Notes: generated by a model not told the origin, from the sequence alone. Shown: positions 1 through 10,921, numbered from the stretch's first letter. The stretch is 64,000 bases of DNA from Cyrtodaria siliqua (GCA_037043455.1 JAWPHD010005571.1:96607-160606); one strand, 5' to 3'. Translations and numbers: made by a program.

Positions 1-976
1 CTAACAGAGAGAGTGGAGGATAGACTAGACGGGTTTGATACAGGTATAGCAATATAATCACCAATGTGCCTCGCCATTAGTATTTGCTGTATTGCCTTTA
101 CACTTAACAGTTTGTGGGAACATTTATATTATGAACTACTTTTTTTATTAAATGTTCCTACGGAAACAAGTTCGTGTTAAGATTTGGCTAACAGTTAAAT
201 CCACACTGAATTTCCATAGAGATTGCTAGGATATTCTAGAAAAACTAAGTGGACGTCGTGGGTTTTAAACAAATCAAGATCGCAATGTGTACTTTTAACG
301 TACCATCATTATTTTACATGTCTGACTCTCACAACAGAAATAAATTATAGCTTTAAAGCTTTCTGTTTTAACCAGGTTGGATTGAACAAGGTGTATGAAA
401 TGTACAATTGATATTTACATCGCTTTATAATTATTAGTTAATGTTTTGAGAATAAAAATAGAAGGATTATGATTTACGTGACCTTGTCATAGGTTTCTGC
501 TTACACAATTACAAGGCTATGATGTTCCTAGCAATCCCTAAGGAAACAACATTGTGAAATCAACTATTTGTCCAAATATTAAGCTACCGCTTAAATGTAA
601 TTGCATGTATGGGAAACTCGACAGCTTTTGCAATCGAAATGTTCTAATATTAAAACAAACTGTTTTCGTTGATAAAACAGCATAACTTTTGTGGGAGGTT
701 AAGCATCGCATACATGGACAATTTAGCTTAATGTTTGGATTACCATTTATTCCTTCATGCAATGGAAGGCGTTCTTATTAAGAGTGAACCTATTTAATGT
801 ACGTCTTCCGTCGAGTACAATAATTGCAGATAACTCAACGCAGGTATTGTTGTATCCGTTGTGCGTATTAACATGTAATAACAAATATACATGCGAATTT
901 CAAAAATGGGGTTAATTTATTGGCTTCAAGCATTAGTAATAACGTGGCATTATGAATATTATTTTTTTACTTTTAG
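1..976. other. left-edge intronic or upstream sequence, no gene seen
   Basis: AT-rich DNA with only short open frames (the longest about 75 codons) that have no recognisable motifs. Because the first supported exon at 977 has a phase-1 3' splice site, at least one coding exon must lie further upstream. This stretch is therefore more likely intron than promoter. No TATA box, initiator or first exon could be supported. Confidence 0.5.
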
Positions 977-1045
977 GTCAGTCGCAACTGATGGAAAAAG
1001 TTAATATGATTATATCACACCTTATTCCAGGAATAACTATGCCAG
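977..1045 (+). CDS. host gene, small phase 1-1 exon (upstream of TRADD-N-like exons)
   Basis: Seen: a pyrimidine-rich tract ending TTTTAG, 69 open bases, then GTAAAT. Two other frames contain stops. The open frame leaves 2 nt at the start and 1 nt at the end, so both flanking introns are phase 1, the same as the next two exons. The peptide reads SQLMEKVNMIISHLIPGITM, probably a helix. Phase agreement with exons 1384-1797 and 2090-2431 is the main support, since the exon is short and has no named domain. It could be skipped or included without changing frame. The following 338-nt intron contains another open patch near 1248-1330 with no phase-compatible donor. Confidence 0.55.
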
Positions 1046-1383
1046 GTAAATGTTTGCACTATGATCGCTTATAACTGTATAATTTGAATCGTACCGTAGT
1101 ACCCCACTAAACAACCAAACACTATAATGTTAAGTTAAATGTAAAGCATCAAAAGAAAGCATTTGGAGTCTACTATTGTTTGTATATATAATAACGTAAT
1201 ACTTATTACACAAAAAATAAACATAAACGAGTAATATTTAATTAAAGGAGCAGAAGCAATTTATAAAGAAAATGTGACTGTTAAAAGCTTTAATGTTGAA
1301 GACCATCCCGAGTGGTCTGCAGTCACCATTTATTAGTCAATATTATAAACTTTATATTAATAGATTTCTTTCATTTGTTTTAG

Positions 1384-1797
1384 AAACCGACGTTAAACTC
1401 AATGTCAAAAACTGCAATCCAGAAGACGAGAAATTAATTTCGGAAAAATTGGTAAAATTGTTGAACACGAAGTTATCTCAGAACTTTCAAGAGGAGCATG
1501 GCATTTCAGATAAAACTCTCGATGCAATAAAGAAACGCGCGATAGAAGCTTTGTCTGATCTTCTACATGATGATGGTAAAGAAGTAGTAAAAATCACGCA
1601 AAGCTGCGTCATCATACGACTCAAATGTCCTTCCTTCCAGAGCTTGAGAGATTTGTGGACAAAATGTGTACGAGGAGAGATAACGAAGCTTTTTGAACCA
1701 GTACAAAATGCCATTAGAGAAATCGATGGATTCAATAGCGTTTGTATTGAGGCCATTCTGACAGAATCAGAATTCTGGAGATGTATGGAAACTCTAG
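1384..1797 (+). CDS. host gene exon with first TRADD-N-like domain
   Basis: A 414-nt exon bounded by TTTGTTTTAG and G|GTAAGT, phase 1 at both ends. The open frame begins earlier, at 1293, but the part before 1384 reads as intron. The first ~60 residues are a charged helical stretch. The second half has the pattern V-I-I-R-L-K-C-P-S-F-x-S-L-x-D-L-W, followed by CVRGEITKLFEPVQNAI and a C-terminal strand EAILTESEFWRCMETL. Known: TRADD-like N-terminal domains of invertebrate immune and cell-death adaptors show a beta strand ending in C, then SLxxLW, a helix with SGxLN, and a final T-x-I-x-E-E strand. The match is to this layout, so the domain name is inference. Adaptor or receptor signalling in the cytosol would be the expected role. 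The same layout recurs in 2090-2431, implying duplication of a symmetric exon. Confidence 0.75.
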
Positions 1798-2089
1798 GTA
1801 AGTGTATATTCCCACAGTGTTGTTTTTTAAAAATATTATTATTAATAAACCTGGTGTATATTTTATTCATTAAACTGTTGTTGTTGATTTTTCCACTGGA
1901 AAAACAAACAACAGATCAATTCAAATGAAAGACAGTTTGTCTAAAATTATTTACAAATTAATTAAGACGGGAAGTAGATCAAATAATTCCTTGTCGAGTT
2001 GACGGACACAGAAATTAAGAACACATCGTATTCATATTCAGTGATGATTGTTTGTGTTTAATGATATGTAATGCTTGTTTTATTTAAAG

Positions 2090-2431
2090 TATCGACTCTT
2101 ACGAAATGTGCAGAACAGGACTATATTGAACATGAACACGAACGCTCAACGATAACAGCGATAGACACCCCAATCAGCGCCGTATTATTGGACAGTTCTT
2201 CAACAGGGGAATGTGCGAATGGTTCGAATGATAAGAGCGGCACATGTGTCCGAATGCGTATTAAACCTCAATCCTTCGACCAACTTATGCATATATGGCA
2301 CACGTGTAAATCGGGAAGATTAAACCGTCACCTTATGAGAGTTTCAGAAGCATTTCAAGACGAGTTTGATTTACACGACCTTAGCATTAAAGCTACAATT
2401 GACGAAGAAAATATGCTAGAATATTTAACAG
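2090..2431 (+). CDS. host gene exon with second TRADD-N-like domain
   Basis: A 342-nt exon, TATTTAAAG| to ACAG|GTAATG, again phase 1-1. The N-terminal ~45 residues are acidic and Ser/Thr-rich. The domain follows: GTCVRMRIKPQSFDQLMHIW, then HTCKSGRLNRHLMRVSEAF, then LHDLSIKATIDEENMLEYL. The SGRLN and KATIDEEN pieces are closer to the TRADD-N-like consensus than those in the previous exon. Two tandem copies with identical intron phase suggest exon duplication followed by strong divergence. The following intron (2432-4671) contains a repeat that reappears near the right end of the window. Assignment to the TRADD-N family is from remembered family pattern and needs a profile search. Confidence 0.78.
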
Positions 2432-2494
2432 GTAATGATGATGAGTTTCTTTTATGCAAGTAAAGTGCGTTAATTACTTTTAATATATTGAAAA

Positions 2495-3060
2495 AAATAA
2501 GTTTAGTAAGTCTTTATGTACAATTAGCTTAAAGAAATTAAATGCTATTTTATAATGTGAAGTATTATAAAACATTTGCATGACATAGGTGATCTTGTCT
2601 TTCACTAATTAGCTGTGATCCAATGTAAGTATCAGAGTTATCTCCCATTTAGTTAAAACAGCATATTTCATATTTAAAAATACTAATAATTTATGATAAA
2701 GAACATGGTTACACGTCTCTAAAGAACAGTTCTGGGTTTCAAGTTATAAAAACCGCAAAATCAATGGATACTAACCTTGTCATTATAATGCAATAACGAA
2801 ACAAAGTTTAAACAAAAATGAAATTACCTCCCTTTACATTGAAATAAAAACGAAATTATATCTGTAAAGCAGGTAGATTAAAACATTTTTCCCCCCCCGC
2901 AGATATCGTTTCAAACGCAATGCCCTGCATATATCTGCTAATTATGTTAACTATAGTGTTAATGACCTCTGCCACGCATAGCCTAGAATATGCGCAAATG
3001 AATTTGCCCTGCAATTTACTTGCTAAACTTATTTTATCAGTATACATGGTATACGTAATA
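2495..3060. repeat. intronic repeat, copy 1 (copy 2 at 62440-63010)
   Basis: About 560 bp starting just after the second TRADD-N-like exon aligns almost throughout with 62440-63010 in the same orientation. Shared anchors include ATTTTATAATGTGAA, ACATTTGCATG, GAAATTACCTCCCTTTACAT and GATATCGTTTCAAAC. No terminal inverted repeats or coding capacity were seen. It may be a dispersed repeat, or the relic of a tandem duplication of the gene's 5' part. The second copy has no recognisable TRADD-N-like exon next to it. Confidence 0.7.
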
Positions 3061-3394
3061 AAACATGATACAATATGTATTGCACTCTAAAACAAAATGT
3101 GTGTGTATTGTCAAATTGTTTGCCAATTGCTGCATGTTTGTTTCGTCAAAAATACTTTTAATCTGATAGGGGATTTGGATAAAACGAGCAAGTAGAATAA
3201 AAGATAAACGCTTGTTATACTTTTTGTCGGGAAAATATTGATTCAAGAATATATTTTGAATACTCCGATAGAAACATTAGTATAAACATAGTTACTTGTC
3301 TTCTAAAAATAAATAATATAAAACATATCCTGGTGTTTTAAACCCATTCTCACACATAAACGTTAACTTGTCTTAATGGAACATCCTTTCAAAG

Positions 3395-3515
3395 TCCATA
3401 CTGGGACCATACGCCGCTGGCCATGGAATGGTGTGAAAATACCTCATTGAAGGTTCCTTGTTCGCCGTCATATCCATACCATCTTCGGGATGGCTCAAAT
3501 TTCTGTACTATTGAA
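3395..3515. repeat. dispersed repeat fragment (second copy about 58050-58170)
   Basis: Contains ACTGGGACCATACGCCGCTGG and, downstream, CCATCTTCGGGATGG and TTCTGTACTATTGA. A diverged copy in the same order is at 58050-58170, where it forms part of an insertion in a LINE. Non-coding, of unknown family. Confidence 0.6.
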
Positions 3516-3649
3516 TATTAAATATAGCGATTATAAATTTTCTCTTTTCATGCTCTTATTTATTATTGGATTTTATTATCATTTCAAAAATATTTTTCCC
3601 TTATGGGATCGCGGTTTTCCAACGTCGTTCGTCGTCTTTCGTTAACCAT

Positions 3650-4345
3650 TGCCTCGTTAAGACGATAGCGACTTCCTTTGTCCTCCGATCTTTACCAATC
3701 GTGGACAGATTGTCGATATTAATATAAGCTCGGACACGTTTGAAAACACGCTAGAGTAATGGCCATTGATTAAGTTAAATATGTTACAGTTTGCCTTGTT
3801 AAGACTGTTAATAGTAATTATAAAGCTTGGACAAGTTTTAAAACCAGTTTATTCCGACGATAAATAACAGCAGAGTAATGGCCCTTTACATTTAAAAATG
3901 CAATATTTCGTTATGTTAACGCTCTAGTACAGTCATTTTTCATTTGATCATGTCCAGACTCAGATTGCTGATCATTATTAAAGCTTGTACAACTTTAAAA
4001 ACCAGCTCAATCTGATTAGTGACACCGGAGTTATGGCCCCAGATTTATTGAAAATAACTTTATTTTGATTTGTTAAATCTCCATTTTTCATCTGATCTTT
4101 TCAAACTTCTTTAAGAGTTTAATATCAATAACAGATAAGATAATTTTGAAAAACAGTCATATCTGACTCAACCTTATCAAACCCCAACCCCTCCCCACCC
4201 CCAACCCTCCAACACCCATTTTTTCTGTTTTATTTTATGAAGTAATCTCACAAACTAGCAAGTCTAACTAGAAACAGCAGAGGTATGGCCCGTGAAATCA
4301 ATGCTAAACTTTGATTTGTTGACACACTTGTTAACATATCTGTTC
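3650..4345. repeat. diverged tandem repeat, period roughly 140 bp
   Basis: A motif of the form AAGCTTGGACAAGTTT, AAACCAGCTCAATCTGAT, AACAGCAGAGTTATGGCCC recurs about four or five times with heavy divergence (for example near 3735, 3825, 3980, 4110 and 4270). The last copies are separated by a C-rich stretch near 4180-4210. It looks like the non-coding tandem repeats common in molluscan genomes, sometimes carried in transposon tails. No gene is seen in it. Confidence 0.55.
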
Positions 4346-4671
4346 TAAACGCAGCATAGATTCTTTACACCATGCATGCGTAAATGTGTACCTGACGACA
4401 GATGTTGCATTCGACAATTTTAAGCGGAATTATGAGGCTTACTCACCATGAAAATACAGAATAATATTTCAGTGTTTGTTTTCGTTTATGTTGATGTCAT
4501 GTATTCATGATTGTTGGTCCTTCAGTTACTGGCCTTACTTTTATCATTTTAGCCAGTAGATCAATACAGACCCTCTTGTGCGTATACAGGCCCTCTTAGA
4601 CATATTGTTTGCAAGGCCATGCTGTATGTGTTTCTGTATAATTTAGTTTAACTAACAATGCACATTTTCAG

Positions 4672-4835
4672 ATTTTGGAAGTGCAGAAATGAAGGAAATC
4701 TATGGAGAAGGTACAAGAGATACATTATCGACTGGCCAAAGTCAGGAAAACGACAGTATACCTGTCGAACATCACACTGAAAAGGATGTTATAGCCTCAT
4801 TTTCCACTGCTATATTTCCACAACAAGAAGAACAG
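4672..4835 (+). CDS. host gene exon linking TRADD-N-like part to module array (phase 1-0)
   Basis: A 164-nt exon from CACATTTTCAG| to GAACAG|GTAAAT. With the 2 nt left by the phase-1 donor at 2431 it reads open, containing MKEIYGEGTRDTLSTGQSQ and ENDSIPVEHHTEKDVIASF, and it ends FPQQEEQ. The exon is acidic and Ser/Thr-rich, probably a disordered linker with no named domain. It is the only exon here that enters in phase 1 and leaves in phase 0, and so it sets the frame for the whole downstream array of phase-0 modules. That fit, rather than homology, is the evidence. Confidence 0.7.
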
Positions 4836-6433
4836 GTAAATTATTAAAGTGCCCATTTTTCTTTCGATGATATCTTCAGCAGGTTGACATGGGTTGAGGT
4901 GAAGACAATTGTAGTAAGATCGATATTACCATGTTGATCATTGAATCAACTTTGCGTCCTTATACAATGGTGCATTATTTCATATTATAACTTTTAGCAT
5001 TGTTCAAATCATATATAAACTCTTTCTCTTAAACTGAGACATTAAAACCCATGTTTTAACGATGACAGAAACCCATTAGTCCTTAGTGGGATACATGTTT
5101 ATTATGGGCATTATTTGACGAGTGATCAACAGAATCGCGGGCATGTTTTGTTTCGATGAATACGAGTATTAACTACCTTCTACTTCTGTTATAGTAAATA
5201 GTTTCTAGTAAGGATTCTCTAAATACTCGACTTCATCATACTGAGAGCATGCAGAGAAATGAAACTGTTATTGCTTGGAATGTTTACCATGACACCTACA
5301 ATTTCCGTTACTTATATTATGCCCTACCAAATATTATCCTTAAAAATAAAAAATCCCAAGTGGACTGTAGGATATTTACTAGTTAGAGACACTTCAGTGG
5401 AATTACATGATACCTCTATAACAAATGTGTATACTTTGCTAATTGCCATTTCGTCTAAGATCCTATTAAAACAACACATATATAATATAATGTAATGTAA
5501 TGTATCAGAAGCCATTTACTAAACGTATCGCGTAACTAAGGTGAAATCTACTTATATTGCTAATAAGGGGCACATTAGTCCATTCTCGAACTTCACTAAT
5601 TTAATTGTCAAAACAGTGGGTATACAAGTCGAACAGGAAAGTAGCTATCACATAATACAGTCAACCAACAACATGCATTAAAACAAAACAACACTTACAA
5701 TGTAATTAAGAAGCAATGCATTTGACATCACCATCACAAACGGGTTGACAATAGGGCTACCGCCATGGAAACGTTTATTTTTATTTTTGTGGTTTCACAT
5801 ATTTTGCTTCTATTTATTTCTATGTAAATGCGTGTTTTGATTGACTGGGTTCTCTGAATGCTACATTTTCTGTTCTACTTTTAACTTACTAATGAAATTA
5901 CAATTAAATTGAAATTAAAACAAAAAACTATATTTTAGGAATTTTTGTAACCTGTGACTCATAAACCATAGAAGATGGCTGGGTGTTTATATGTATGTCA
6001 ACATCACCTATGTCTTTGTGTAGTTATGCTTGTTACCAATATGTGTACATTGCAATAATGCTAGTGTCAGTATATTAATAAATATTTGCTACTAAGACGA
6101 ATGCATGTAAGGTAACTTATTTGAGCGGAGATCTAAGATCAATCACAACTGAAACAAAGCATACATTTAAATGATGCTAATGTCATTGCGAGGCATCTTA
6201 AACGTATTAAGGATACCAAAACGTGAAGACAGTTCTAGTTATGGCCAAATCCTGATAACCCTGAGACACTTGAGGCCAATTAACTGTTGTTTCGATGAAC
6301 CGTTTCAGATTCAAGTATTTCATAATATCTTTCGCTAAAAGATAATAGACTACATTATTCGTCAAAAACATGCAATACAATTGCATATATGCCACTAAAC
6401 TTTAAAATTAAAATAAGATCCATTGCCTTTCAG
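4836..6433. other. intron before the first A module
   Basis: About 1.6 kb, AT-rich. Besides the dispersed repeat at 5625-5765, the last ~500 bp resemble the sequence upstream of other A modules (a stretch about ATAACTGTTG..., then ACTACATTATTCG and ACATTGCCTTTCAG-like ends). Short open frames at 5259-5495 and 6207-6395 have no support. Confidence 0.55.
5625..5765. repeat. dispersed repeat family 'GGGTTGACAATAGGGCTACC', truncated copy
   Basis: Contains GTCGAACAGGAAA, ACAGTCAACCAAC and GGGTTGACAATAGGGCTACC, the ordered landmarks of a family with longer copies at 33405-33710, 37869-38165, 50170-50465 and 60245-60515. This copy stops after the GGGCTACCGCC landmark. Confidence 0.7.
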
Positions 6434-6478
6434 ATGTTAGAAGATGAAGTTAAGAAAGATGTCGAACCTCCTTCAACA
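6434..6478 (+). CDS. module A1 microexon (45 nt, phase 0-0)
   Basis: CCTTTCAG|ATG...ACA|GTAAGT encodes MLEDEVKKDVEPPST. This is the first of eight A-type modules. The exon keeps phase 0 on both sides, so inclusion or skipping never shifts the frame. It is acidic, with a Pro-Pro-Ser end, and is probably disordered linker. The donor is ACA rather than the ACC found in the other copies. No B module lies between it and A2. Confidence 0.72.
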
Positions 6479-8225
6479 GTAAGTTCTTTATGGTCATATT
6501 ATGTACTTGGTAACATAGAGCCGAGTTGTTTATAAAGAAACTGGACACATACAGAGAATACATACATCATTAAACATAATACACGAACATTACTATTTTC
6601 TTTTCAGTTTTCACATTTTACTCGGGAGTATTTTGTGTAATATATAATTAATGTACACATACATGCACTTAAAATAACTATTAAGTGTGCAGTCCTGCAC
6701 TATGTTCAAATGTAAGCCATTCGGAAAAATGAATGAATAAATAGGTCATATTGTGCGCAAAAACTGATGAAAGGTGAAGAAATGAAGTAGTAATTAGAAA
6801 TTTATGTAAATTTATAAAATAAAACTATTTACAAAAGGGATGATATGGTATTAATACAAACTATATATGTAAATCAACAAATGCCCGTCAACGGGTATAT
6901 AAACAAGTAAATATATATAAGAAAATATTATAATGATTTATATAGTTCGATTTCTTTCAGGAAATCTAAAACAAGAATAAAATCTATAGTATCAAATACC
7001 TCTTTCATAGTATTAACATTGTAGTACCTTTGACGCATAGGATAAAAGTCTACACATTACAGTGTGAAGATAGTTTCACCTACCAATCACATGTTTAAAC
7101 TTACTCTGGCCCTTTTCTGGTCTATATTTAATTTAGTTGATTTGAAACAACGGTCTATGTGTAGCATCATGCCATTTAGAAAAAATCGTCATGAATATAA
7201 TTTAAAACATATTATTGTATTGAAATAATGGTAGAAACTGTGCGAGCTACTCTTTGCATTACCATAGGCAAGATTAGTTTAATATGTGTGTGTTCCGTTT
7301 TCCTTCGGTGACTAACATTCATCAATTACATTATTCTTATGAATACAAAAAATTCAGTAAATGTTTTGATAAATTCACACACGCTTTGAAGGTTCGATTC
7401 AATAAATTATTATTAGGTGGAGCGCTGTAGTCTAGTGGTAGAACGTTGGACCCATGATCGAAAAGTCATGGGTTCGATTCCCGTCATTGCCATATGCGTT
7501 GCGTCCCTGAGTAAGACACTTTATCTGCATTTGCTTAGTACTGGTTCTACCCAGGAAGACATCGAGAGTGATTCAAATTAGTTTATAGAGCTTTCGTTAC
7601 AATCGATGTAAAATGAATGTTTAAACTAATAAATTATTTGAGTATGACAACGATCAGAAATTGACGAGAGCGTCACAGAATTTTGAAATGCAGTATCGAT
7701 ACATGTATGTATGGAAGAGTAAGAAATAAAACTGAAACAAAAAGTATACTGCAAGATACTTTTATAACATGTGACTCATAAGCCGTAGGAGAGAGTTGAG
7801 TGTTTAATGTCACCACCATTTCGATAAGTTGTAGTTATACTTGTTAAAACTATGTGTGCATGTATATGAAATATAATGTGCCAGCACATTAATAACGATT
7901 CACAACTGATACATCTAAGAAGGGAACTTATTCGCGCGGAGATCTACACTCACGACTAAAAGCATCGTTTTGAATAACGCTTATATTATTTTGAGACACC
8001 GTAAGATTTTGAGCAGTGTTTTAAGGTACCGAAACTAGAGAGACGTTTGCAGTTATGACCAAACGCGATACACCGTTGTCTCTGTGGATGCTACTTCATA
8101 ATATGTTTCTATCAGCAGTAATATACTACTCTATTCGCTAAAATGTTACGGTACAATAGTGTACGTCTCTTATCTTTTTAAACGTAATTTTTTGATAAAT
8201 TCTAAATAAGACTGATTTCTTTCAG
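6479..8225. other. intron A1-A2, fusion of post-A and post-B intron sequence
   Basis: The left part (to about 7180) matches introns that follow A modules elsewhere. The part from about 7185 (AAAAAATCGTCATGAAT onward, then TTATTCTTATGAATAC) matches introns that follow B modules. A B exon with its flanks therefore seems to have been deleted here, leaving two A modules next to each other. A SINE sits at 7412-7627. Confidence 0.6.
7412..7627 (+). mobile_element. tRNA-derived SINE with 11-bp target-site duplication
   Basis: The head (about 7418-7492) resembles a tRNA gene: an A-box-like TAGTCTAGTGGTAGAAC and a perfect B-box core GGGTTCGATTCCC. A tail containing CCCTGAGTAAGACACTTTAT follows, a landmark of invertebrate SINE bodies. 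AATAAATTATT occurs immediately before (7401-7411) and after (7628-7638), and paralogous introns lack the element, so the insertion boundaries are well defined. Target duplication of this length fits LINE-driven retroposition. Confidence 0.8.
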
Positions 8226-8267
8226 ATGTTAGAAGACAAAGTTAAAGATATCGAGACTCCGCCAACC
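8226..8267 (+). CDS. module A2 microexon (42 nt variant, phase 0-0)
   Basis: TTTCTTTCAG|ATG...ACC|GTAAGT encodes MLEDKVKDIETPPT. It is one codon shorter than the usual A module: one of the two lysine codons after Val has been lost, and the frame is kept. Splice sites are intact. Confidence 0.7.
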
Positions 8268-9566
8268 GTAAGTTCTTTACAGTCTTTATTAAGTAAACTA
8301 CATAACACCTGCTTGTTAACATACAGCCCACTAGTTATTGATAAAGAACTCAGACACAAACATTATTAAACAGAAAACAGAAAACAAAACTTTCTTTACA
8401 GCTTCACATTTTACGCAGGAGTATTTTGTGTAAACTTATCTATCAATGATATAGATAAATTTAGTATACGCATACCTAAAATAATTATAAAGTATAAGGT
8501 CCTGCACTTTGTTTACATTTAAAGCCATTAGAAGAAACGTCTGTGAGTGTGAACATAGTTTCCCCTACAAATCATATGTTTGAACTAATTATGTCCCCTT
8601 TCTTGTAAAGTTCATTTGTTGTAATACGATTCAACAATTGTAACATTAGTTTTAAACAATGGTCGCTATGGGTAACATCATGCTATTTAAACTTCAAAAC
8701 GTCTTGGTCCATATATTTGTTATTTCTTTTTCATATTTAGACCTGTGTTTTGTCAAAGTTAACTATAAATATTTCATAAAAACGCTTGTATATTCAGATC
8801 AAATTATTTCCATATGTACTGTTTTACGTCACAATTCATGTCATATATCTTCTACATGGTATAGCAAATACTTTCGATTATAGCTTTAATGTTTAATCTG
8901 TTGTTTAATATACTTATAATTTAACCTATATCATTAAATATAAGAAAAGAAACAAAACAGAAGAAAATGAGAATATTCAATCAGTTAGATTAAATGTATT
9001 TTATTTAATATTTAACTCATTATATTCTAAACGAGACGTCATTTAATTGCTCGTTTTGTTTTAATGTTCATAAAGGTTACGTTTATTATTTTCAAGACAT
9101 GCATGTCAGTTCAAGCAATATTGCTTTCTTTCTAACCTTGCACAATGTACAGTATATGAAATGTTGTAAGCGAGTTGGCTTATTTAAACACCTAGATGAG
9201 CGTAGCCCATCGAGGTGTTTAAATAACCAACCAGCTGAGACAGACTCTATCTGTTTTATAGCATGGTGTATTTAGTAACATCGTGACGTCATAGTGACCG
9301 TACTCTAAATTCCAATATCTGGTGGTTGTAGCACGGTATAGCCACACCCCTTCAGTTACCCTAAATTGAACGATTTAATGCTCTGCATTCATCAAAGGAA
9401 ATGTCACCGACCATGCTACAAAATAATGTTATTGGGTATCATTGCAAAATGCGCCTCAAATCTGTGTTTGCTAACTTGTCTAGTATATCCTCGTGTAAGT
9501 GTTGTCAAAACGTAGACTCCTGTTTGTCGGAAAACATCCTATTTAATACAGTTATTCCTCTGTCAG
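8268..9566. other. intron A2-B1
   Basis: Full-length example of the A-to-B intron, aligning with 10967-11964 joined to 23642-23881, and with 24707-27146 in parts. The 74-codon frame at 8659-8883 is not supported: the equivalent positions in the other copies are closed. It contains a hairpin at 9180-9226. Confidence 0.55.
9180..9226. repeat. hairpin, 19-bp arms with one mismatch
   Basis: The left arm 9180-9198 (TTATTTAAACACCTAGATG) is complementary to 9208-9226 around a 9-nt loop. Flanking AGTTGG and CCAACC extend the pairing weakly. It is absent from the paralogous intron copies, so it may be a small foldback element. Confidence 0.6.
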
Positions 9567-9629
9567 ATGGACACAGCCATTGGACAACTGGGAGATGAGA
9601 GAAAGGATGATGAGGCCGTCGGTGGCACG
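9567..9629 (+). CDS. module B1 microexon (63 nt, phase 0-0)
   Basis: CTCTGTCAG|ATG...ACG|GTACGT. The 21-residue peptide starts MDTAIGQLGDE and ends KDDEAVGGT. It is strongly acidic with a Gly-Gly-Thr end. This is the first of six B modules, whose donors are nearly always ACG|GTACGT, distinct from the ACC|GTAAGT donors of A modules. Glycine replaces the usual Glu at residue 9. Confidence 0.73.
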
Positions 9630-10921
9630 GTACGTACTTTACAACATACCTAATTGGAGCCTGCTTTCTTTAATACGTATACATGTTGGTAACACCTTTA
9701 AGTACTCCATAAAGCAAACAATATATACAAAATAATGACCCTTTACATAAACCTATATTTCGCACAAGTCATCTATATTTATTATTCCGTATTTCGAAAA
9801 CTTTCTGTATTCTTTTTGGCTGCAGAAATATATTGACAATTTAAAAAAAGCCATGAATAACATTTAAACCATTTCATTTTATTGAAATAATTTTAGAAAC
9901 AATAAGAGCTACCCTCTGCATGGCCAAAGGCCAGATCAGCTTAATATGTGATGGAGTGTTTTCTGTTTTCCGTCGGTGACCATCATTCATCCTTACCTGG
10001 TTCTTATGAATACAACAGCTTAGTAAATGATTTAAGAAATTCAACGCAATTTGATAGTTTGATTGAATAACATCTCGGACGTGATTGACAACGAGCAGAA
10101 ATTACCGCGTTCGTCACGGAATGTTTGCCAGTGTGTATCAATAAAAGTAGATATGAAAGAGTAAGACAAACAGCTAAAACAGAATCTATAACTATATAGG
10201 ATACCTTTGTAACCTGTGGATAATAAGCCATATAAGATGGCTGGGTATTTAATTTCGATAGCATTTTGATTTGTTGTAGTTATACTTGTTAACAATATGT
10301 GTACATGTGTATGAACTATCATGTGCCAGAACTTTTACAACAAATACATCGCTGACGGGAACAAATTCGCGTGGAGATACACCCACGACTGAAACAAAGC
10401 ATCGTTTCAAATGGTGCTTATACACTACTCAACTTTTATAATCGGTCACCCAGGTTTTCTGAAAATAACACGAATACTAAAAACTGGAAATTACCGAAAC
10501 ACATACCAATATTTTATTAAGTTTATCAACAAGGTTTTAGTCCAATCAAGGCAGATTAAGTTTTATAAATCGTTAGCGGTATTTGTTAAACAACGCCAGT
10601 TAAAATTTGAAATGAAAATATGAATTATTAAAGAAATATATAATTCTTTGAAAAGTGACCGATTATAAAAGTTGAGTAGTGTAGTATTTTGAGTCACTGT
10701 AAGGTTTTGAGCAGTGTTTTACGGTTACCAAAATTAGAGAGTCATTTGCAGTTATAACCAAACGTGATACACGTAGTTTCAATGGATGCTTTCTTCATAA
10801 TATGTTACTATAAGCAGTAATGGACTACAGTATTCGCCAAAATTATACAACACAATTGTATATACTAATTTTTGTAAACCTAATTTCTTGTAAATGCTAA
10901 ATAACATTGAATATATTTCAG
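9630..10921. other. intron B1-A3
   Basis: Representative B-to-A intron, aligning with 23945-24664, 29380-29922 and 32119-32760. It is interrupted by the MITE at 10423-10681. Minus-strand open frames of 86 and 93 codons at 10004-10322 are shadows without support. Confidence 0.55.
10423..10681. mobile_element. Tc1/mariner-type MITE with perfect 27-bp terminal inverted repeats
   Basis: CACTACTCAACTTTTATAAT at the left end (10423 onward, 27 bp in all) is exactly complementary to the right end (to 10681). TA dinucleotides flank both ends (10421-10422 and 10682-10683). The paralogous intron near 7972 reads GCTTATATTATTTTGAG without the insert, an empty site. The 259-bp body carries a 70-codon open frame with no transposase motif, so the element is non-autonomous. 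Confidence 0.85.

Noticed and set aside
1248..1335. Open, protein-like patch (AIYKENVTVKSFNVEDHPEW) after an AAAG acceptor
   Set aside because: No GT donor in phase 1 exists before the TAG, so it cannot join the neighbouring phase-1 exons. It may be a decayed exon.
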